Source: F1-80-MAGs062 sp046345315 (GTDB taxonomy: Bacteria; Planctomycetota; Planctomycetia; Planctomycetales; Planctomycetaceae). Taken from it: a stretch of 64,000 nucleotides of DNA. The DNA is taken from positions 58,152 to 122,151 of the forward strand of contig JBKDKA010000262.1 in NCBI GenBank assembly GCA_046345315.1, written 5' to 3'. Shown here piece after piece: positions 47,804 through 58,631 of the stretch (positions within the stretch are counted from its first letter, which is position 1; the number at the start of each line of letters is the position of its first letter). The position numbers and the translations under genes were made by a program. The notes below the pieces were generated by a model. The model had not been told where the DNA came from, searched no databases, and saw only the letters and a program-made list of their open reading frames with translations.

Positions 47804-47906
47804 CACTGCCGTGCCCCGGATCAACGGCAATCGGAATGACAGTTGTGTTCGGATGCGCCGGCTGTAAGATTCGGCCTCAGCAACTGCCTGTTCAGATTGA
47901 AAGCTC

Positions 47907-48926
47907 ATGAACTCCGAATCCGCCAACGCCAGTACTCGTCAGGGACCACGGCTTCAACCCTTCCAGTCACCACAGGGAGATCTGGCTATCCTGGCGGGTT
48001 CTGCCAACCCGGTGTTCGCCGGAAAAATTGCGGAATCGCTCGGCGTTCGGCTGACGCCCTGTGAAGCACAGATCTTCAGTGAGGGCAACGTATTTGTCCG
48101 GATTCTGGAGAATGTCCGTGGACGAGATACGTTCGTGATTCAGGGAGTTCATCGTCCCGTCAACGACAACTTTGTTGAACTCCTCTTCTGGATTGATGCT
48201 CTGAAGCGAGCCAGCGCTCAACAGATCACGGCAGTCATCCCGTATTTCAGTTACGCCAAGGGTGACAAGAAAGACGAACCGCGAGTCTCTATCCGTGCTC
48301 GTGTCTGTGCCGATGCGATCGAAGCAGCGGGTGCAGATCGAGTTCTGACCATGGATCTGCACAGTCCGCAGATTCAGGGATTCTTCAGTGTTCCGGTCGA
48401 TCACCTGTATGCACGATCTGTCATCTGCGACCATATTCGAAAACTCGGAATTCCCGATCTGGTGATCTGCAGTCCTGATGTCGGGTTCGCCAAACCCGCA
48501 TCTGCATTCGCCAATCTGCTGGGTGTCCCCGTTGTGATCGGAAACAAACAGCGAAAAGATCATTCTGAACGAGCAGAAATCCTGGAAGTGATCGGTGATG
48601 TGCGCGGGTGCAATGTTCTGATGGTGGATGATTTCACGATCACCGGTGGCTCACTCTGCAGCATGGCCGGAGTTCTCAAATCTCGCGGAGCGAAAGACAT
48701 CTACGCGGCCGTTTCGCACGGTGTCTTCTCAAAGGGTGCTGCAGAACGAGTTCGCCAGAGCGACATCTGTCGACTCTTCATCACAGACACCATCGAAGCC
48801 CCCGTGGAACCGCTCGGAGAAAAAATCGAAGTCATTTCTGTCGCCCCCCTGTTTGCGCAGGCGATTCGCTCAATCCATGATCGAACGAGCGTCAGTATGC
48901 TGTTCCCGGACGTGAAGGCTCTGTGA
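47907..48926 (+). CDS. prs: Ribose-phosphate pyrophosphokinase (PRPP synthetase)
   Basis: The protein has 339 residues. Signature segments are present: LAILAGSANPVFAGKIAESLG, IPYFSYAKGDKKDEPRVSIRARVCADAI, TMDLHSPQIQGFFSVPVDHL and the flexible-loop NKQRKDHSERAE. The enzyme transfers pyrophosphate from ATP to ribose 5-phosphate to make PRPP for nucleotide, His and Trp synthesis. The PRPP-binding loop reads VDDFTITGGSL (Asp241/242), whereas common class I enzymes have VDDIIDTAGT, so the third acidic residue is an isoleucine here. This may mark a different PRPP synthetase class. mutS starts 10 bp after the stop and is probably in the same operon. Confidence 0.92.
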   Translation: MNSESANASTRQGPRLQPFQSPQGDLAILAGSANPVFAGKIAESLGVRLTPCEAQIFSEGNVFVRILENVRGRDTFVIQGVHRPVNDNFVELLFWIDALKRASAQQITAVIPYFSYAKGDKKDEPRVSIRARVCADAIEAAGADRVLTMDLHSPQIQGFFSVPVDHLYARSVICDHIRKLGIPDLVICSPDVGFAKPASAFANLLGVPVVIGNKQRKDHSERAEILEVIGDVRGCNVLMVDDFTITGGSLCSMAGVLKSRGAKDIYAAVSHGVFSKGAAERVRQSDICRLFITDTIEAPVEPLGEKIEVISVAPLFAQAIRSIHDRTSVSMLFPDVKAL

Positions 48927-48936
48927 GTCCGCCGCA

Positions 48937-51582
48937 ATGACTGCCAGACTTTCGCCGATGATGGAACGCTACATGGAAGTGAAGCGTCAGAATCCAGGTG
49001 CGATTCTGCTGTTTCGCATGGGCGATTTCTACGAGCTCTTTCATGATGATGCAGAAAACGCATCGCGAGTTCTCGGACTGACGCTCACCAGTCGCGACAA
49101 ATCAACCGACAATCCGATCCCGATGGCCGGGTTTCCGTACCATCAGCTCGATGCCTACCTGCAGAAGCTGATACAGGCCGGCTTTCGAGCAGCAATCTGC
49201 GATCAGGTCGAGGATCCGAAGAAGGCCAAAGGCCTGGTCCGGCGGGAAGTCACTCGAGTTGTCACTCCGGGAACACTGACAGACGACCAGCTGCTCGATC
49301 CGCGTCAGAGCAATTTTATTGCCTGTGTCGCACCGTCCAGAAAGTCGATCGGGCTGGCGTGGCTGGAACTCTCGACCGGACGATTTCTGGTTTCCGAAAT
49401 TGAGCCTGCTCAGCTGCAGGATGAGATCGCTCGAATCAAACCGGCAGAATGTCTCATCCCGGAGAACGTCGTTCAGGATCAAAGTCTGTCGATACTGCGC
49501 GCCGGTTCAGGCGGCCCACTGCTCACGGCGCGTCCAGCATGGTGCTTCGCGAAAGATGAGACTCGTCGCCTGCTGCGGGAACATTTCCAGACGACAACGC
49601 TCGAAGGATTTGATCTGACGGACGAGTCACCCGCTGTCACTGCGGCCGGTGCACTACTCGAGTACGTTCGAGACACACAGCGGACTTCTCTTCCGCATAT
49701 TGAGCGGCTCGAAGTCTGGCGTCATAGTCGCCACATGATGATTGATGAGGCGACTCGGAGAAGCCTCGAACTCACTCAGACGATTCGCGACGGTCGACGT
49801 GAGAATACGCTCCTCTGGGTGCTCGACCAGACATGCACTCCAATGGGAGCCCGAATGCTCTCGGACTGGCTGTCTGATCCTCTGACTGACATCGAACAGA
49901 TCGGACTGCGTCTGGATGTCGTTGAAGAGCTGATCACCGAAATGACGCTGCGTGACCAGATCCGCGAAGCACTCCGACAGATCTACGACCTGCAACGGTT
50001 GACCACTCGAGTGGCCACAGGTCGCTGCAGTCCGCGAGATCTTGTCTGCCTCGCCGCGACACTCGAACAACTGCCCCAGCTGCGAGCTCGCCTGGCGGCA
50101 CGACGTTCCCGACGACTGCAGATGCTGGAGCAACGTCTGGAACTCTGTCCGGAAGTTCGAACAGCCATTCGGAATGCTCTGATCGATGAACCGCCTCTTT
50201 CTGTCAGCGACGGTGGAGTCATCCGTCCCGGCTTTCATGCTCAGCTGGATGAGCTTCGTGATCTGGCGCGCGGAGGCAAGCAGTGGATCGCAGCTTATCA
50301 GGCTCAGGAAAGCCAACGCACCGGAATTCCAAACCTGAAGATCGGGTTCAATAAGGTCTTCGGCTATTACCTTGAGGTGACTGGATCTCACCGCGAGAAG
50401 GTGCCTGCAGATTACATTCGCAAACAGACGCTGAAGAATCAGGAACGGTACATTACGCCGGCACTGAAGGAATACGAAGATAAAGTTCTTCGTGCTGAGG
50501 ATCAGGCGAAAGCCCTGGAACAGGAACTGTTTGCGGAACTTCGTGAGACTGTTGCGAAGGCCGTTCCTCAGCTGCTGCGAACTGCTGATTCGCTCGCGGA
50601 GATCGATGTCTTCTGCTCACTCAGCCATCTGGCTTCCACAGCGGGTTACTGTCGCCCCGAGCTGTGTGATTATGTGATCATGGAAATCCATGAAGGCCGT
50701 CATCCGGTTCTGGATCGGCTCATGCCGGCAGGCCAGTTCGTGCCGAATGATGTCCGCCTGGGAGTGTCCGCGGATCCTTCCGGCAATGGGGGAACCGGAC
50801 GTGTTCAGATCATTACCGGCCCGAACATGGCTGGTAAGAGCACCTACATCCGTCAGGCAGCGCTGATCACCATTATGGCTCAGATGGGTTCGTTCGTGCC
50901 GGCACGATCGGCAAGACTAGGAATTGCCGATCGTGTCTTTGCTCGCGTTGGCGCCAGTGATGAGCTGGGACGAGGCCAGAGTACCTTCATGGTGGAGATG
51001 ACGGAAACGGCTCGCATTCTGAACGCCGCATCAGCTCGCAGCCTCGTGATTCTGGATGAGATCGGACGCGGTACGAGCACCTATGACGGCATTTCGCTGG
51101 CCTGGGCCATCACCGAGCATCTGCACGATGAAGTTCGATGCCGAACGATGTTCGCAACGCACTATCATGAGCTCACCGAACTGACTCAGACGCTGAAGCA
51201 TTCATCCAACTGGAACGTGGCCGTTCAGGAGAACAACGACGATGTGATCTTTCTGCATCGCATCGTGGAAGGCTCCGCCGGACGCAGTTATGGAATCCAT
51301 GTTGCAAAACTTGCGGGAGTGCCACGCCCGGTTACCGATCGTGCGGCCACAATTCTGGAAACGCTGGAACGCGATCACGTCAGCAGCGACGGGCGTCCGA
51401 AAGTTCCACCGCGAGAAACAAGTCGCCAGCGACGTCAGCAGCGGAGTCTGTTTGAGCTTCCGGAAGATCCGGTTCTGGGCGAAATCCGGAAACTCGAAAT
51501 CGACAACCTGTCACCGATTCAGGCACTTCAGGAACTCTATCGCCTGCGGCAGCAACTGACCGACCGACCACATTCCGGCTGA
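48937..51582 (+). CDS. mutS: DNA mismatch repair protein MutS
   Basis: The protein has 881 residues, the normal MutS1 length. The mismatch-recognition domain is intact (GAILLFRMGDFYELFHDDA, with the Phe-x-Glu-type motif). The clamp and connector domains follow. The ATPase has Walker A GPNMAGKST (628-636), DELGRGQSTFMVEM and Walker B LVILDEIGRGTSTYDG, then FATHYHELTEL. The C-terminus includes a helix-turn-helix and a short tail. MutS recognises base mismatches and recruits MutL. The gene follows prs by 10 bp; mutL is not in the window. Confidence 0.97.
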   Translation: MTARLSPMMERYMEVKRQNPGAILLFRMGDFYELFHDDAENASRVLGLTLTSRDKSTDNPIPMAGFPYHQLDAYLQKLIQAGFRAAICDQVEDPKKAKGLVRREVTRVVTPGTLTDDQLLDPRQSNFIACVAPSRKSIGLAWLELSTGRFLVSEIEPAQLQDEIARIKPAECLIPENVVQDQSLSILRAGSGGPLLTARPAWCFAKDETRRLLREHFQTTTLEGFDLTDESPAVTAAGALLEYVRDTQRTSLPHIERLEVWRHSRHMMIDEATRRSLELTQTIRDGRRENTLLWVLDQTCTPMGARMLSDWLSDPLTDIEQIGLRLDVVEELITEMTLRDQIREALRQIYDLQRLTTRVATGRCSPRDLVCLAATLEQLPQLRARLAARRSRRLQMLEQRLELCPEVRTAIRNALIDEPPLSVSDGGVIRPGFHAQLDELRDLARGGKQWIAAYQAQESQRTGIPNLKIGFNKVFGYYLEVTGSHREKVPADYIRKQTLKNQERYITPALKEYEDKVLRAEDQAKALEQELFAELRETVAKAVPQLLRTADSLAEIDVFCSLSHLASTAGYCRPELCDYVIMEIHEGRHPVLDRLMPAGQFVPNDVRLGVSADPSGNGGTGRVQIITGPNMAGKSTYIRQAALITIMAQMGSFVPARSARLGIADRVFARVGASDELGRGQSTFMVEMTETARILNAASARSLVILDEIGRGTSTYDGISLAWAITEHLHDEVRCRTMFATHYHELTELTQTLKHSSNWNVAVQENNDDVIFLHRIVEGSAGRSYGIHVAKLAGVPRPVTDRAATILETLERDHVSSDGRPKVPPRETSRQRRQQRSLFELPEDPVLGEIRKLEIDNLSPIQALQELYRLRQQLTDRPHSG

Positions 51583-51668
51583 TGCAGCAAAGACTGCGGC
51601 AGAAAATCCTGCGATCAGGGTCGAACGACTGCAGACAGCAACGACTCAGACGATTACGCCGTGCAACT

Positions 51669-53909
51669 TCAGGGTTTCCCGTCTGCTGCCGATTCGGATA
51701 GTGTTCGGAGATTCGTAATCATAACCTGAATCGACTCTCTCTCCCGCTCGTCACTGGTTAGCTGCAGCGATTTTTCCAGGTTAACCAGGCTTTCCGAATA
51801 CTGCCCAAGCGACATCTGCACACCTCCAATAAGCCGATAAAACTCACCCGGATTCTTTGAGACGACATCAGATCCGGATTCCAGAGACAGTCTCAGATCC
51901 TCAGCGGCTTTCTCCTTCTCGCCGCATTCGATGCGACGATTAGCGGCGATTGCATAGAACGTCGCTTTGATCGCTGGATCCGTCTCATATTCTGCCCTCA
52001 CCTCACATTCAGCCGCTCTCTTCCCCGGGCCTGATTCCTCCCGCTGCGTTCTTTGCTGCATGTCAATCTGAAACTGCCTGGCCGTTGCTGCAGATGCTTG
52101 TGCCTGCTCCGTCAGATTCTTGAGTTCCATCATATTGGCGTCGATGCGGCAAACACTCAGATATCTTTCTGCTGCCAGTTTCAGACTGCTGAAATGATCT
52201 CCCGTTAACTGACTGATCGTCAGCATCGAGTCTGCTCCAACTTCTCGTGCCGAGTTCAGAACCGCAGATGCGGTGATGGTGTCGTCAGTTCCAAGATAGG
52301 CGAAATGATTGCGCTTCATGTCGCGCACGTTTCCGATAAGAACCCGTTGCCTGAACTCTTCCGGATCACTGGTGTCAAACGGAATCAGATTGCTCCATTC
52401 GCTCAATATCTCAGCTGTATACAATCCGCCGGCACTGCCGCAGTGATGAAGCGGGAGATCCTCAAAAAGTGACATCATCGTCGTGATGCCACCACCTGCG
52501 CTATGTCCGAATGCGAAGATCTGGTCACGTTTCACGTAAGGCTGTGCAGCAAGCCATCGAACTGCGGCGCATCCATCTTCGACTTCCCCGAAAAACAGTT
52601 CGAACTGCCCCGGGTTGCCATTCTCACCCCGAAGGACAGGAGTCATCACGACGAATCCCTCTTTCAGGAAATCCCGGCAGACTTCGAAGTCCTCCGCTCC
52701 AAAAGCAAAACCACCATGAAAGTAGACCAGCGCCGGATGCTTTTCCTCGCTTGAACCTGATGGGCGAGCAATCCACGCTTTCAGCTGCAGCTCACCGGAA
52801 GGATACGTGATTTCAGTCACCCCTTCCGGCGGCGATTCGGCTTTCCACTCCTGCGGTGAGGGACCTTGTCGAATCAGTTTCGTACGGAACCCGGCTCGCC
52901 TTTCCAGAAACGGTTTTGCCGGTGCTGTCGTTTCAGGAACCTGCGAACCCAAATTTGACGGGGATGTCTGATTCTGCGCACTCCCGACAGGGTCCAGCGC
53001 GGAAAGAGTATCGCCAGTTGTGAAGTCCGGAATCTGCGGTCGCATCGAACTCAGAACCTCGTTCTGAGAAGCCCAGGAGGCGGATTTGTCCTTGCCAATC
53101 CGAACGCACTGGACAGCAAAGAGTTGCTGGTGGGAGAGGAAATACCGACGTATCGCGGGATTCTGACCGACGGAGATCGAAAACTCTCTCGCCGGAACGC
53201 CAAGATACTCGAGTCTGGCTTCACCGAATCCCGGACTGTGCCGTAAATTCTTGCGCACTCCCTCAGCGATCTGCTCAAGTGCAGCGTTCTGCTCGTCCAG
53301 ACCGACAAAGTCGTGACCGATCAGTGTCGTTGAGATCTCGACAGCCAGATCTGCACCGGCACATCGATAGGTTGTTTTCGCGATCCCCTCGTCGTTGCTG
53401 CTGACCTGAGGAGTCGCCGGCAGACGAATCTGAAACGATTTGTCCGGCGCTTCATACGAAACCCACTTGCTGAAGTCCCGAGCCGTCGCCGCTGAGCTGC
53501 CATTCCCTGTCCCCCCGGGTTGATCAGCGAGGTATCGCCTGACCGAGAATTTGACAAGGCCAAGAAGCACTATCGTTAATACAACCAAAAGTACCCGAGG
53601 ACGCTTTTGGGGAGCACCGGCAGGTATTTTCTCGACACGCGACGTCACCACTTCCGGTTCCTGCTTCCGCTCTGAAAGTGGTTTCTGCCTGGCAGGTGAC
53701 GAGATCGGCGATGGCTCCGGCGCCTTTGTCTTTGCCTTTGCCCTTTCGGGCGGAGTAGACATGACTTCCGCTTCCTGTGTCGAAACAGTTGAGGCGGCAG
53801 GGATCTGAATCGCTGTACCGCAGTCCTGACACCGAGCTTTTCGGCCGGCAAGTTCATCTTTGACGCGATAGCTTCGTCCACAGGAACCACATTGAATTGA
53901 AATCGCCAT
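51669..53909 (-). CDS. MJ0042 zinc-ribbon, membrane helix, alpha/beta hydrolase and TPR fusion protein
   Basis: The protein has 746 residues. Residues about 5-36 form an MJ0042-type zinc ribbon (QCGSCGRSYRVKDELAGRKA, RCQDCG). A Pro/Lys-rich linker leads to one membrane helix near 103-121. Residues about 140-290 are an unassigned domain. Residues about 340-570 form an alpha/beta hydrolase of the prolyl oligopeptidase/dienelactone group with FGHSAGGG (Ser470) and ALVYFHGGFAFGAEDF. Residues about 650-746 contain TPR-like helices (SRESGSDVV-type region and MSLGQYSESLVNLEKSLQLT). It is probably anchored in the inner membrane with the hydrolase outside. The combination is characteristic of planctomycetes, but its substrate is unknown. 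Confidence 0.85.
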   Translation of the reverse strand: MAISIQCGSCGRSYRVKDELAGRKARCQDCGTAIQIPAASTVSTQEAEVMSTPPERAKAKTKAPEPSPISSPARQKPLSERKQEPEVVTSRVEKIPAGAPQKRPRVLLVVLTIVLLGLVKFSVRRYLADQPGGTGNGSSAATARDFSKWVSYEAPDKSFQIRLPATPQVSSNDEGIAKTTYRCAGADLAVEISTTLIGHDFVGLDEQNAALEQIAEGVRKNLRHSPGFGEARLEYLGVPAREFSISVGQNPAIRRYFLSHQQLFAVQCVRIGKDKSASWASQNEVLSSMRPQIPDFTTGDTLSALDPVGSAQNQTSPSNLGSQVPETTAPAKPFLERRAGFRTKLIRQGPSPQEWKAESPPEGVTEITYPSGELQLKAWIARPSGSSEEKHPALVYFHGGFAFGAEDFEVCRDFLKEGFVVMTPVLRGENGNPGQFELFFGEVEDGCAAVRWLAAQPYVKRDQIFAFGHSAGGGITTMMSLFEDLPLHHCGSAGGLYTAEILSEWSNLIPFDTSDPEEFRQRVLIGNVRDMKRNHFAYLGTDDTITASAVLNSAREVGADSMLTISQLTGDHFSSLKLAAERYLSVCRIDANMMELKNLTEQAQASAATARQFQIDMQQRTQREESGPGKRAAECEVRAEYETDPAIKATFYAIAANRRIECGEKEKAAEDLRLSLESGSDVVSKNPGEFYRLIGGVQMSLGQYSESLVNLEKSLQLTSDERERESIQVMITNLRTLSESAADGKP

Positions 53910-54270
53910 TCCCGCGCCTCTCTGATCCCGGATGATGATCGCTGGTGAAGACCTTCCTGGATATGCTAATTCAGATTACAGAAATCGCAACGCATTTCAT
54001 CAATGGCCGTCTCGTAGTTGACGTAAGTGCCGGATTGACACATGTCTCTAAGGCGATTTGCAGAACTGTACAGGTGGCTGATTGACCAATCACTGCGGCA
54101 GTGGCGACTGGTTTGCAGAATGCCGAGGTGCAAGACGAAACTGGCTCCCGTCAGCAGGGAAAGCGGATCTCCGTTCTGGTAACCTCGTTTCACGGACCGG
54201 AGTAGCCTGGTGACCGTTCTGACTGAGCGGAATCAATAGCGGCAGAGACCGCATCGACGGAAGGCTGAAT
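53910..54270. other. Divergent intergenic region without a recognisable gene
   Basis: These 361 bases separate the MJ0042 hydrolase gene from the small membrane protein gene. No RNA gene, repeat or clear promoter was seen. Confidence 0.45.
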
Positions 54271-54858
54271 ATGGCATCAAGCGGATCGAACTCAAAGGTC
54301 ACCCTTCGCGGCTGGCTGGGGCAGCACGCGATCGCATTCTTCTTCTGTATCGTGTTTCCTGGATTTGTCACGGCGATCGTGCCGGCCTCATGGGTTGTGT
54401 ATGAACGGCAGGGAGACCGCGTCAGCGCGACCGCAAGAACCTGTGTCTTCTATGTCATCCCATGGAAGACACAGAGAATCGATCAGGTCACCGGAATCGA
54501 TGATCGCTTCGTTGAAGGACATTTGACGACTCAACGTGAGAACGGACGGACCACAACCGGCAGAACAGAAGACGAAGCATTCCTGATCATTCAGGGTGCC
54601 GATGAGCAATCCATTTCGGTGCCGGTGTCTCCCTTCAGTGTCGAAAGCGTGGTCGCTCGGTCAGAAGAATTCCTGGCTCAGCCAGCGACTCCGAGATTAC
54701 GTCTCTTCGTGATCGCCAACTGGAAATTCGGAATGATCATGGGAGGCTGCCTCAGTCTTCTGACTGTCCTATATGTCATCGGAATGGCATCCGAATGCGT
54801 CCGTATGGTTTACCGACTGGTCCGCCTCATCGTGCCGAAAGGGAGCAGGTCAAATTGA
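54271..54858 (+). CDS. Small membrane protein with two helices, function unknown
   Basis: The protein has 195 residues. The first membrane helix is at about 19-42 (AIAFFFCIVFPGFVTAIVPASWVV) and the second at about 148-172 (FGMIMGGCLSLLTVLYVIGMA). Between them lies a soluble region of roughly 100 residues, which the topology would put outside if both ends are cytoplasmic. The C-terminus is basic. I do not recognise a family. The ATG has no strong ribosome-binding site. It stands alone between two long intergenic regions, so its context says little. Confidence 0.65.
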   Translation: MASSGSNSKVTLRGWLGQHAIAFFFCIVFPGFVTAIVPASWVVYERQGDRVSATARTCVFYVIPWKTQRIDQVTGIDDRFVEGHLTTQRENGRTTTGRTEDEAFLIIQGADEQSISVPVSPFSVESVVARSEEFLAQPATPRLRLFVIANWKFGMIMGGCLSLLTVLYVIGMASECVRMVYRLVRLIVPKGSRSN

Positions 54859-55480
54859 AGCAGGCACGTCTGTCGTCGTTCACTCGATGAGTCGCACTGG
54901 CCGGCCAGTCCGGATGATCCGCTTCTTCAACGAAGCTGGCTTTCGTCGGCGAACAAAGTCGAGACAGAAGAGGAGTTCCATTCCTTGCGAAACATCGCAA
55001 AAGAGGGACTCTCGTTTGGCGGCGATAAATGAACGAAAAGCAGCGCAGTAAGACCTGGACTTACATCCACAGTCCAATCCAGGGGACGACCAAAGAATCA
55101 GACCTGCCACATTTTTCTTCTCAATACACTCGGCCCTCTTTTCTGCCTCAGTTCTGTTACAGAGTCGCGAACACACATAAAGAATCCGTTAAGAGCATTA
55201 AGAACGGATAAAGGACACACACAAGCGACTTGAATGTCCGGCAGTTATTCAGTTAAAAGCTTTGACTGACAGGCGATAGTCGACGGCAGGTAACATTCTG
55301 CCCAGTGCGGAGGAATGATCGGGGGCTTGCGATCCAGAGGACGAAAGATTTCGTTGCAGATGCGCTGAGCCGGTTTGTCAGCATTTTTCCGCAGCGATGA
55401 TTCAGGACAGGTGAGTTACTCGTCCTGTGAGTAAGCTGAATAACAAGTGTGACACTTTACGCTGAGTATGGAGAATCATT
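54859..55480. other. Long intergenic region upstream of the DUF1559 gene
   Basis: These 622 bases hold no convincing coding frame. TTGAAT and TAAAAG spaced by 18 bp near 55229-55260 form a weak promoter candidate. A long leader would then precede the DUF1559 start. No RNA gene was recognised. Confidence 0.45.
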
Positions 55481-56527
<1,047 letters not shown>

Positions 56528-56574
56528 AACGACAGCTGATTTTTCGGACATTTCCTGCTGATGTTTTTCGATTT

Positions 56575-56599
56575 CCGGGCGAAGTGAATCTTCGCCCGG
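56575..56599 (+). terminator. Strong hairpin between the DUF1559 and lipoprotein genes
   Basis: CCGGGCGAAG-TGAAT-CTTCGCCCGG is a perfect 10-bp stem, followed by ATTGCTTT. The weak T-run suggests partial termination, reducing expression of the downstream lipoprotein. Confidence 0.7.
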
Positions 56600-56624
56600 A
56601 TTGCTTTACAGGATGAATTTGCGA

Positions 56625-57125
56625 ATGTCAGTTTTTTCTCTGCGCGTTATTCTCCAACTGAACGGTTTTCGGCGATATCTGACTATTTGCTTCACGATAT
56701 TCGTCACAGGACTTTCCGGGTGCTCAGGTGAAACAGATCAGTGGAAACTGTCCCGTCCCCCGGTTTACAAAGTGTCCGGGACGGTAAACCTTTCAGGAAA
56801 GCCGCTTGAAGGAGCGGTTGTGCTGTTTCATTCGCCTGATGGTAAACACTCAGCGAATGGCCGCACTGATAGTAATGGACGATTTGTGCTGACGACATTC
56901 GAAGAAGCTGACGGGGCGACTGAAGGCCAGCACAAGGTCACCATAACCAAGACTGAATATGTAAAGACTCCGACAGCTTATGATTCACCCGATGAGCCGA
57001 GCGTTGCGTTGCTTCCGAAGCAGTTGTTACCCGTAAAGATATCGAAGCCGGATACCACAGATCTGACGGCGACGGTGACGGCGGCCGGGCCCAACGATAC
57101 GACATTTGATCTGAAGACTGAATAG
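56625..57125 (+). CDS. Transthyretin/carboxypeptidase-regulatory-like lipoprotein
   Basis: From the ATG at 56625 the protein has 166 residues; AGGATG lies about 9 nt upstream. A lipobox occurs near residue 33 (VTGLSGC), followed by a linker and one carboxypeptidase-regulatory-like beta-sandwich: VYKVSGTVNLSGKPLEGAVV, LFHSPDGKHSANGRTDSNGR and VTITKTEYVK. Proteins of this type regularly follow DUF1559 genes in planctomycetes, but their role is not established. The pair is probably co-transcribed through an intervening hairpin. Alternative starts at 56601 (TTG) and 56613 would only lengthen the signal peptide. Confidence 0.85.
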   Translation: MSVFSLRVILQLNGFRRYLTICFTIFVTGLSGCSGETDQWKLSRPPVYKVSGTVNLSGKPLEGAVVLFHSPDGKHSANGRTDSNGRFVLTTFEEADGATEGQHKVTITKTEYVKTPTAYDSPDEPSVALLPKQLLPVKISKPDTTDLTATVTAAGPNDTTFDLKTE

Positions 57126-57147
57126 CCGGCTGGTCAGATTGCAGCTT

Positions 57148-57162
57148 GCCTGCTTTGCAGGC
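57148..57162 (+). terminator. Short hairpin after the lipoprotein gene
   Basis: GCCTGC-TTT-GCAGGC followed by ATTTCC; a possible weak terminator 23 bp after the stop. Confidence 0.45.
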
Positions 57163-57316
57163 ATTTCCGTGCGGGATTGCGACTACACAGGAAAGCGGAT
57201 GAGACCCTCGTTGCGCGGTGCACCAGTTTTACAGACACTCATAAATGAAATTCCTTCAGTCTGGTGTCCCCTGACGATGCTGCCTTAATTCACGTTTGCC
57301 TGATCTGAGATCTGCA

Positions 57317-58609
57317 ATGAAGTCTGCATCATCAGTTAATGAGCCACAAAAGTCAGTTGTTTCGCGCCGTACACTGATCAAGTCCGCCGGAATGAGTGCA
57401 GCTTTATGGGGGGGAGCACCCTATTTTGTACCAGCGGCAGCATTTGGCTCGAATGATCGTGTTGTGACCGGGCACATTGGAACAGGCGGCCGCGGTGTCA
57501 GCAAGCTTCAGGACTACATGTCGAATGCGGCAGCAGTTTGTGATGTCGATCAGTCTCATCTGGCGGAAGCAGTCAAGCAATGCCAGTCAGCGGGACGCAA
57601 AGTGGATGCCGTGTCCGACTATCGTCGATTACTTGACAGAAAAGACATCGACGCAATCGTTGTAGCGACACCCGATCACTGGCATGCGCAAACGGCGATT
57701 GACGCGATGCTTTCCGGAAAAGATGTCTATTGCGAAAAACCATTGTCGTTGACTATAGCGGAAGGTCGACGAATGGTGACTGTCGCCCGTGAACATCGAA
57801 GGATCGTCCAGACTGGAACGCAGCAGCGTTCAGATCCTAAGTTCCGGAAAGCAGTCGAGATTGTTCGCTCGGGGAAACTGGGAAGACTTAAAGAGATCTT
57901 GGTCGGTGTGCCAAACGTTCGATTCCGCGGAACGAAACAGCCAGACTCCTCCCCACCAGCGGATCTGGACTACGATCTATGGCTTGGCCCCGCTCCCGCA
58001 CGTCCATACAACGTAAATCGTGTACATTATAATTTTCGCTATTTTCGCGACTATTCAGGCGGCCAGATTACGAACTGGGGCGCCCATCATCTGGATATTG
58101 CACAATGGGCTCTTGATGCGGATCAGGATGGCCCGGTTGAAGTCAACGGGATGGGGAAGTTCGAAGGGAATGGTCTGTACGACGTCTGCACATCCTGTCG
58201 CGCGACACTTCGATTCAAGAGTGGCGTCAATGTTGTGGTTGGGCAACTGCAGCCGGACATTCCGTCAGGCCTGACATTCGTATTTGATGGAGTGAAGCTC
58301 TACGTTGATCGCGAAGTTCTGAAAACTGATCCACCGGAAATCATCTCAGCAACTTCCGATGTTCAGGACGAATCCGTCGCAATCAGCGACAATCATGACC
58401 AGAATTTTCTGGAATGTGTGAAATCACGCCGACCTCCGATCAGCGATGTCGAAACCGGGCACCGAAGTGCCAGTTTGTGCCATCTGGCAAATATCTCAAT
58501 CGAACTGGGCCGCAGCCTGCGTTGGAATCCAGCCGTCGAACGATTCGAGGATGATGTGGAAGCGAATGGAAAACTCGCCCGTACATATCGCCAGCCTTGG
58601 AAGGTTTGA
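57317..58609 (+). CDS. Gfo/Idh/MocA family oxidoreductase, Tat-exported
   Basis: The protein has 430 residues from the ATG at 57317; the TTG at 57296 is less likely. A twin-arginine signal SRRTLIKSAG (16-25) is followed by a hydrophobic stretch. The NAD(P)-binding motif is GHIGTGGRGV (52-61), and the family signature YCEKPLSL lies at 138-145. WLGPAPARPYN and NWGAHHLDIAQWAL are shared with the planctomycete subfamily that also includes the protein at 1-1058. It is probably a periplasmic sugar or cyclitol oxidoreductase. It stands in the same direction as the DUF1559 cluster; the first hairpin-bounded repeat starts 23 bp after its stop. Confidence 0.92.
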   Translation: MKSASSVNEPQKSVVSRRTLIKSAGMSAALWGGAPYFVPAAAFGSNDRVVTGHIGTGGRGVSKLQDYMSNAAAVCDVDQSHLAEAVKQCQSAGRKVDAVSDYRRLLDRKDIDAIVVATPDHWHAQTAIDAMLSGKDVYCEKPLSLTIAEGRRMVTVAREHRRIVQTGTQQRSDPKFRKAVEIVRSGKLGRLKEILVGVPNVRFRGTKQPDSSPPADLDYDLWLGPAPARPYNVNRVHYNFRYFRDYSGGQITNWGAHHLDIAQWALDADQDGPVEVNGMGKFEGNGLYDVCTSCRATLRFKSGVNVVVGQLQPDIPSGLTFVFDGVKLYVDREVLKTDPPEIISATSDVQDESVAISDNHDQNFLECVKSRRPPISDVETGHRSASLCHLANISIELGRSLRWNPAVERFEDDVEANGKLARTYRQPWKV

Positions 58610-58631
58610 CAGAAAAAGACGGGGCCGTCCC

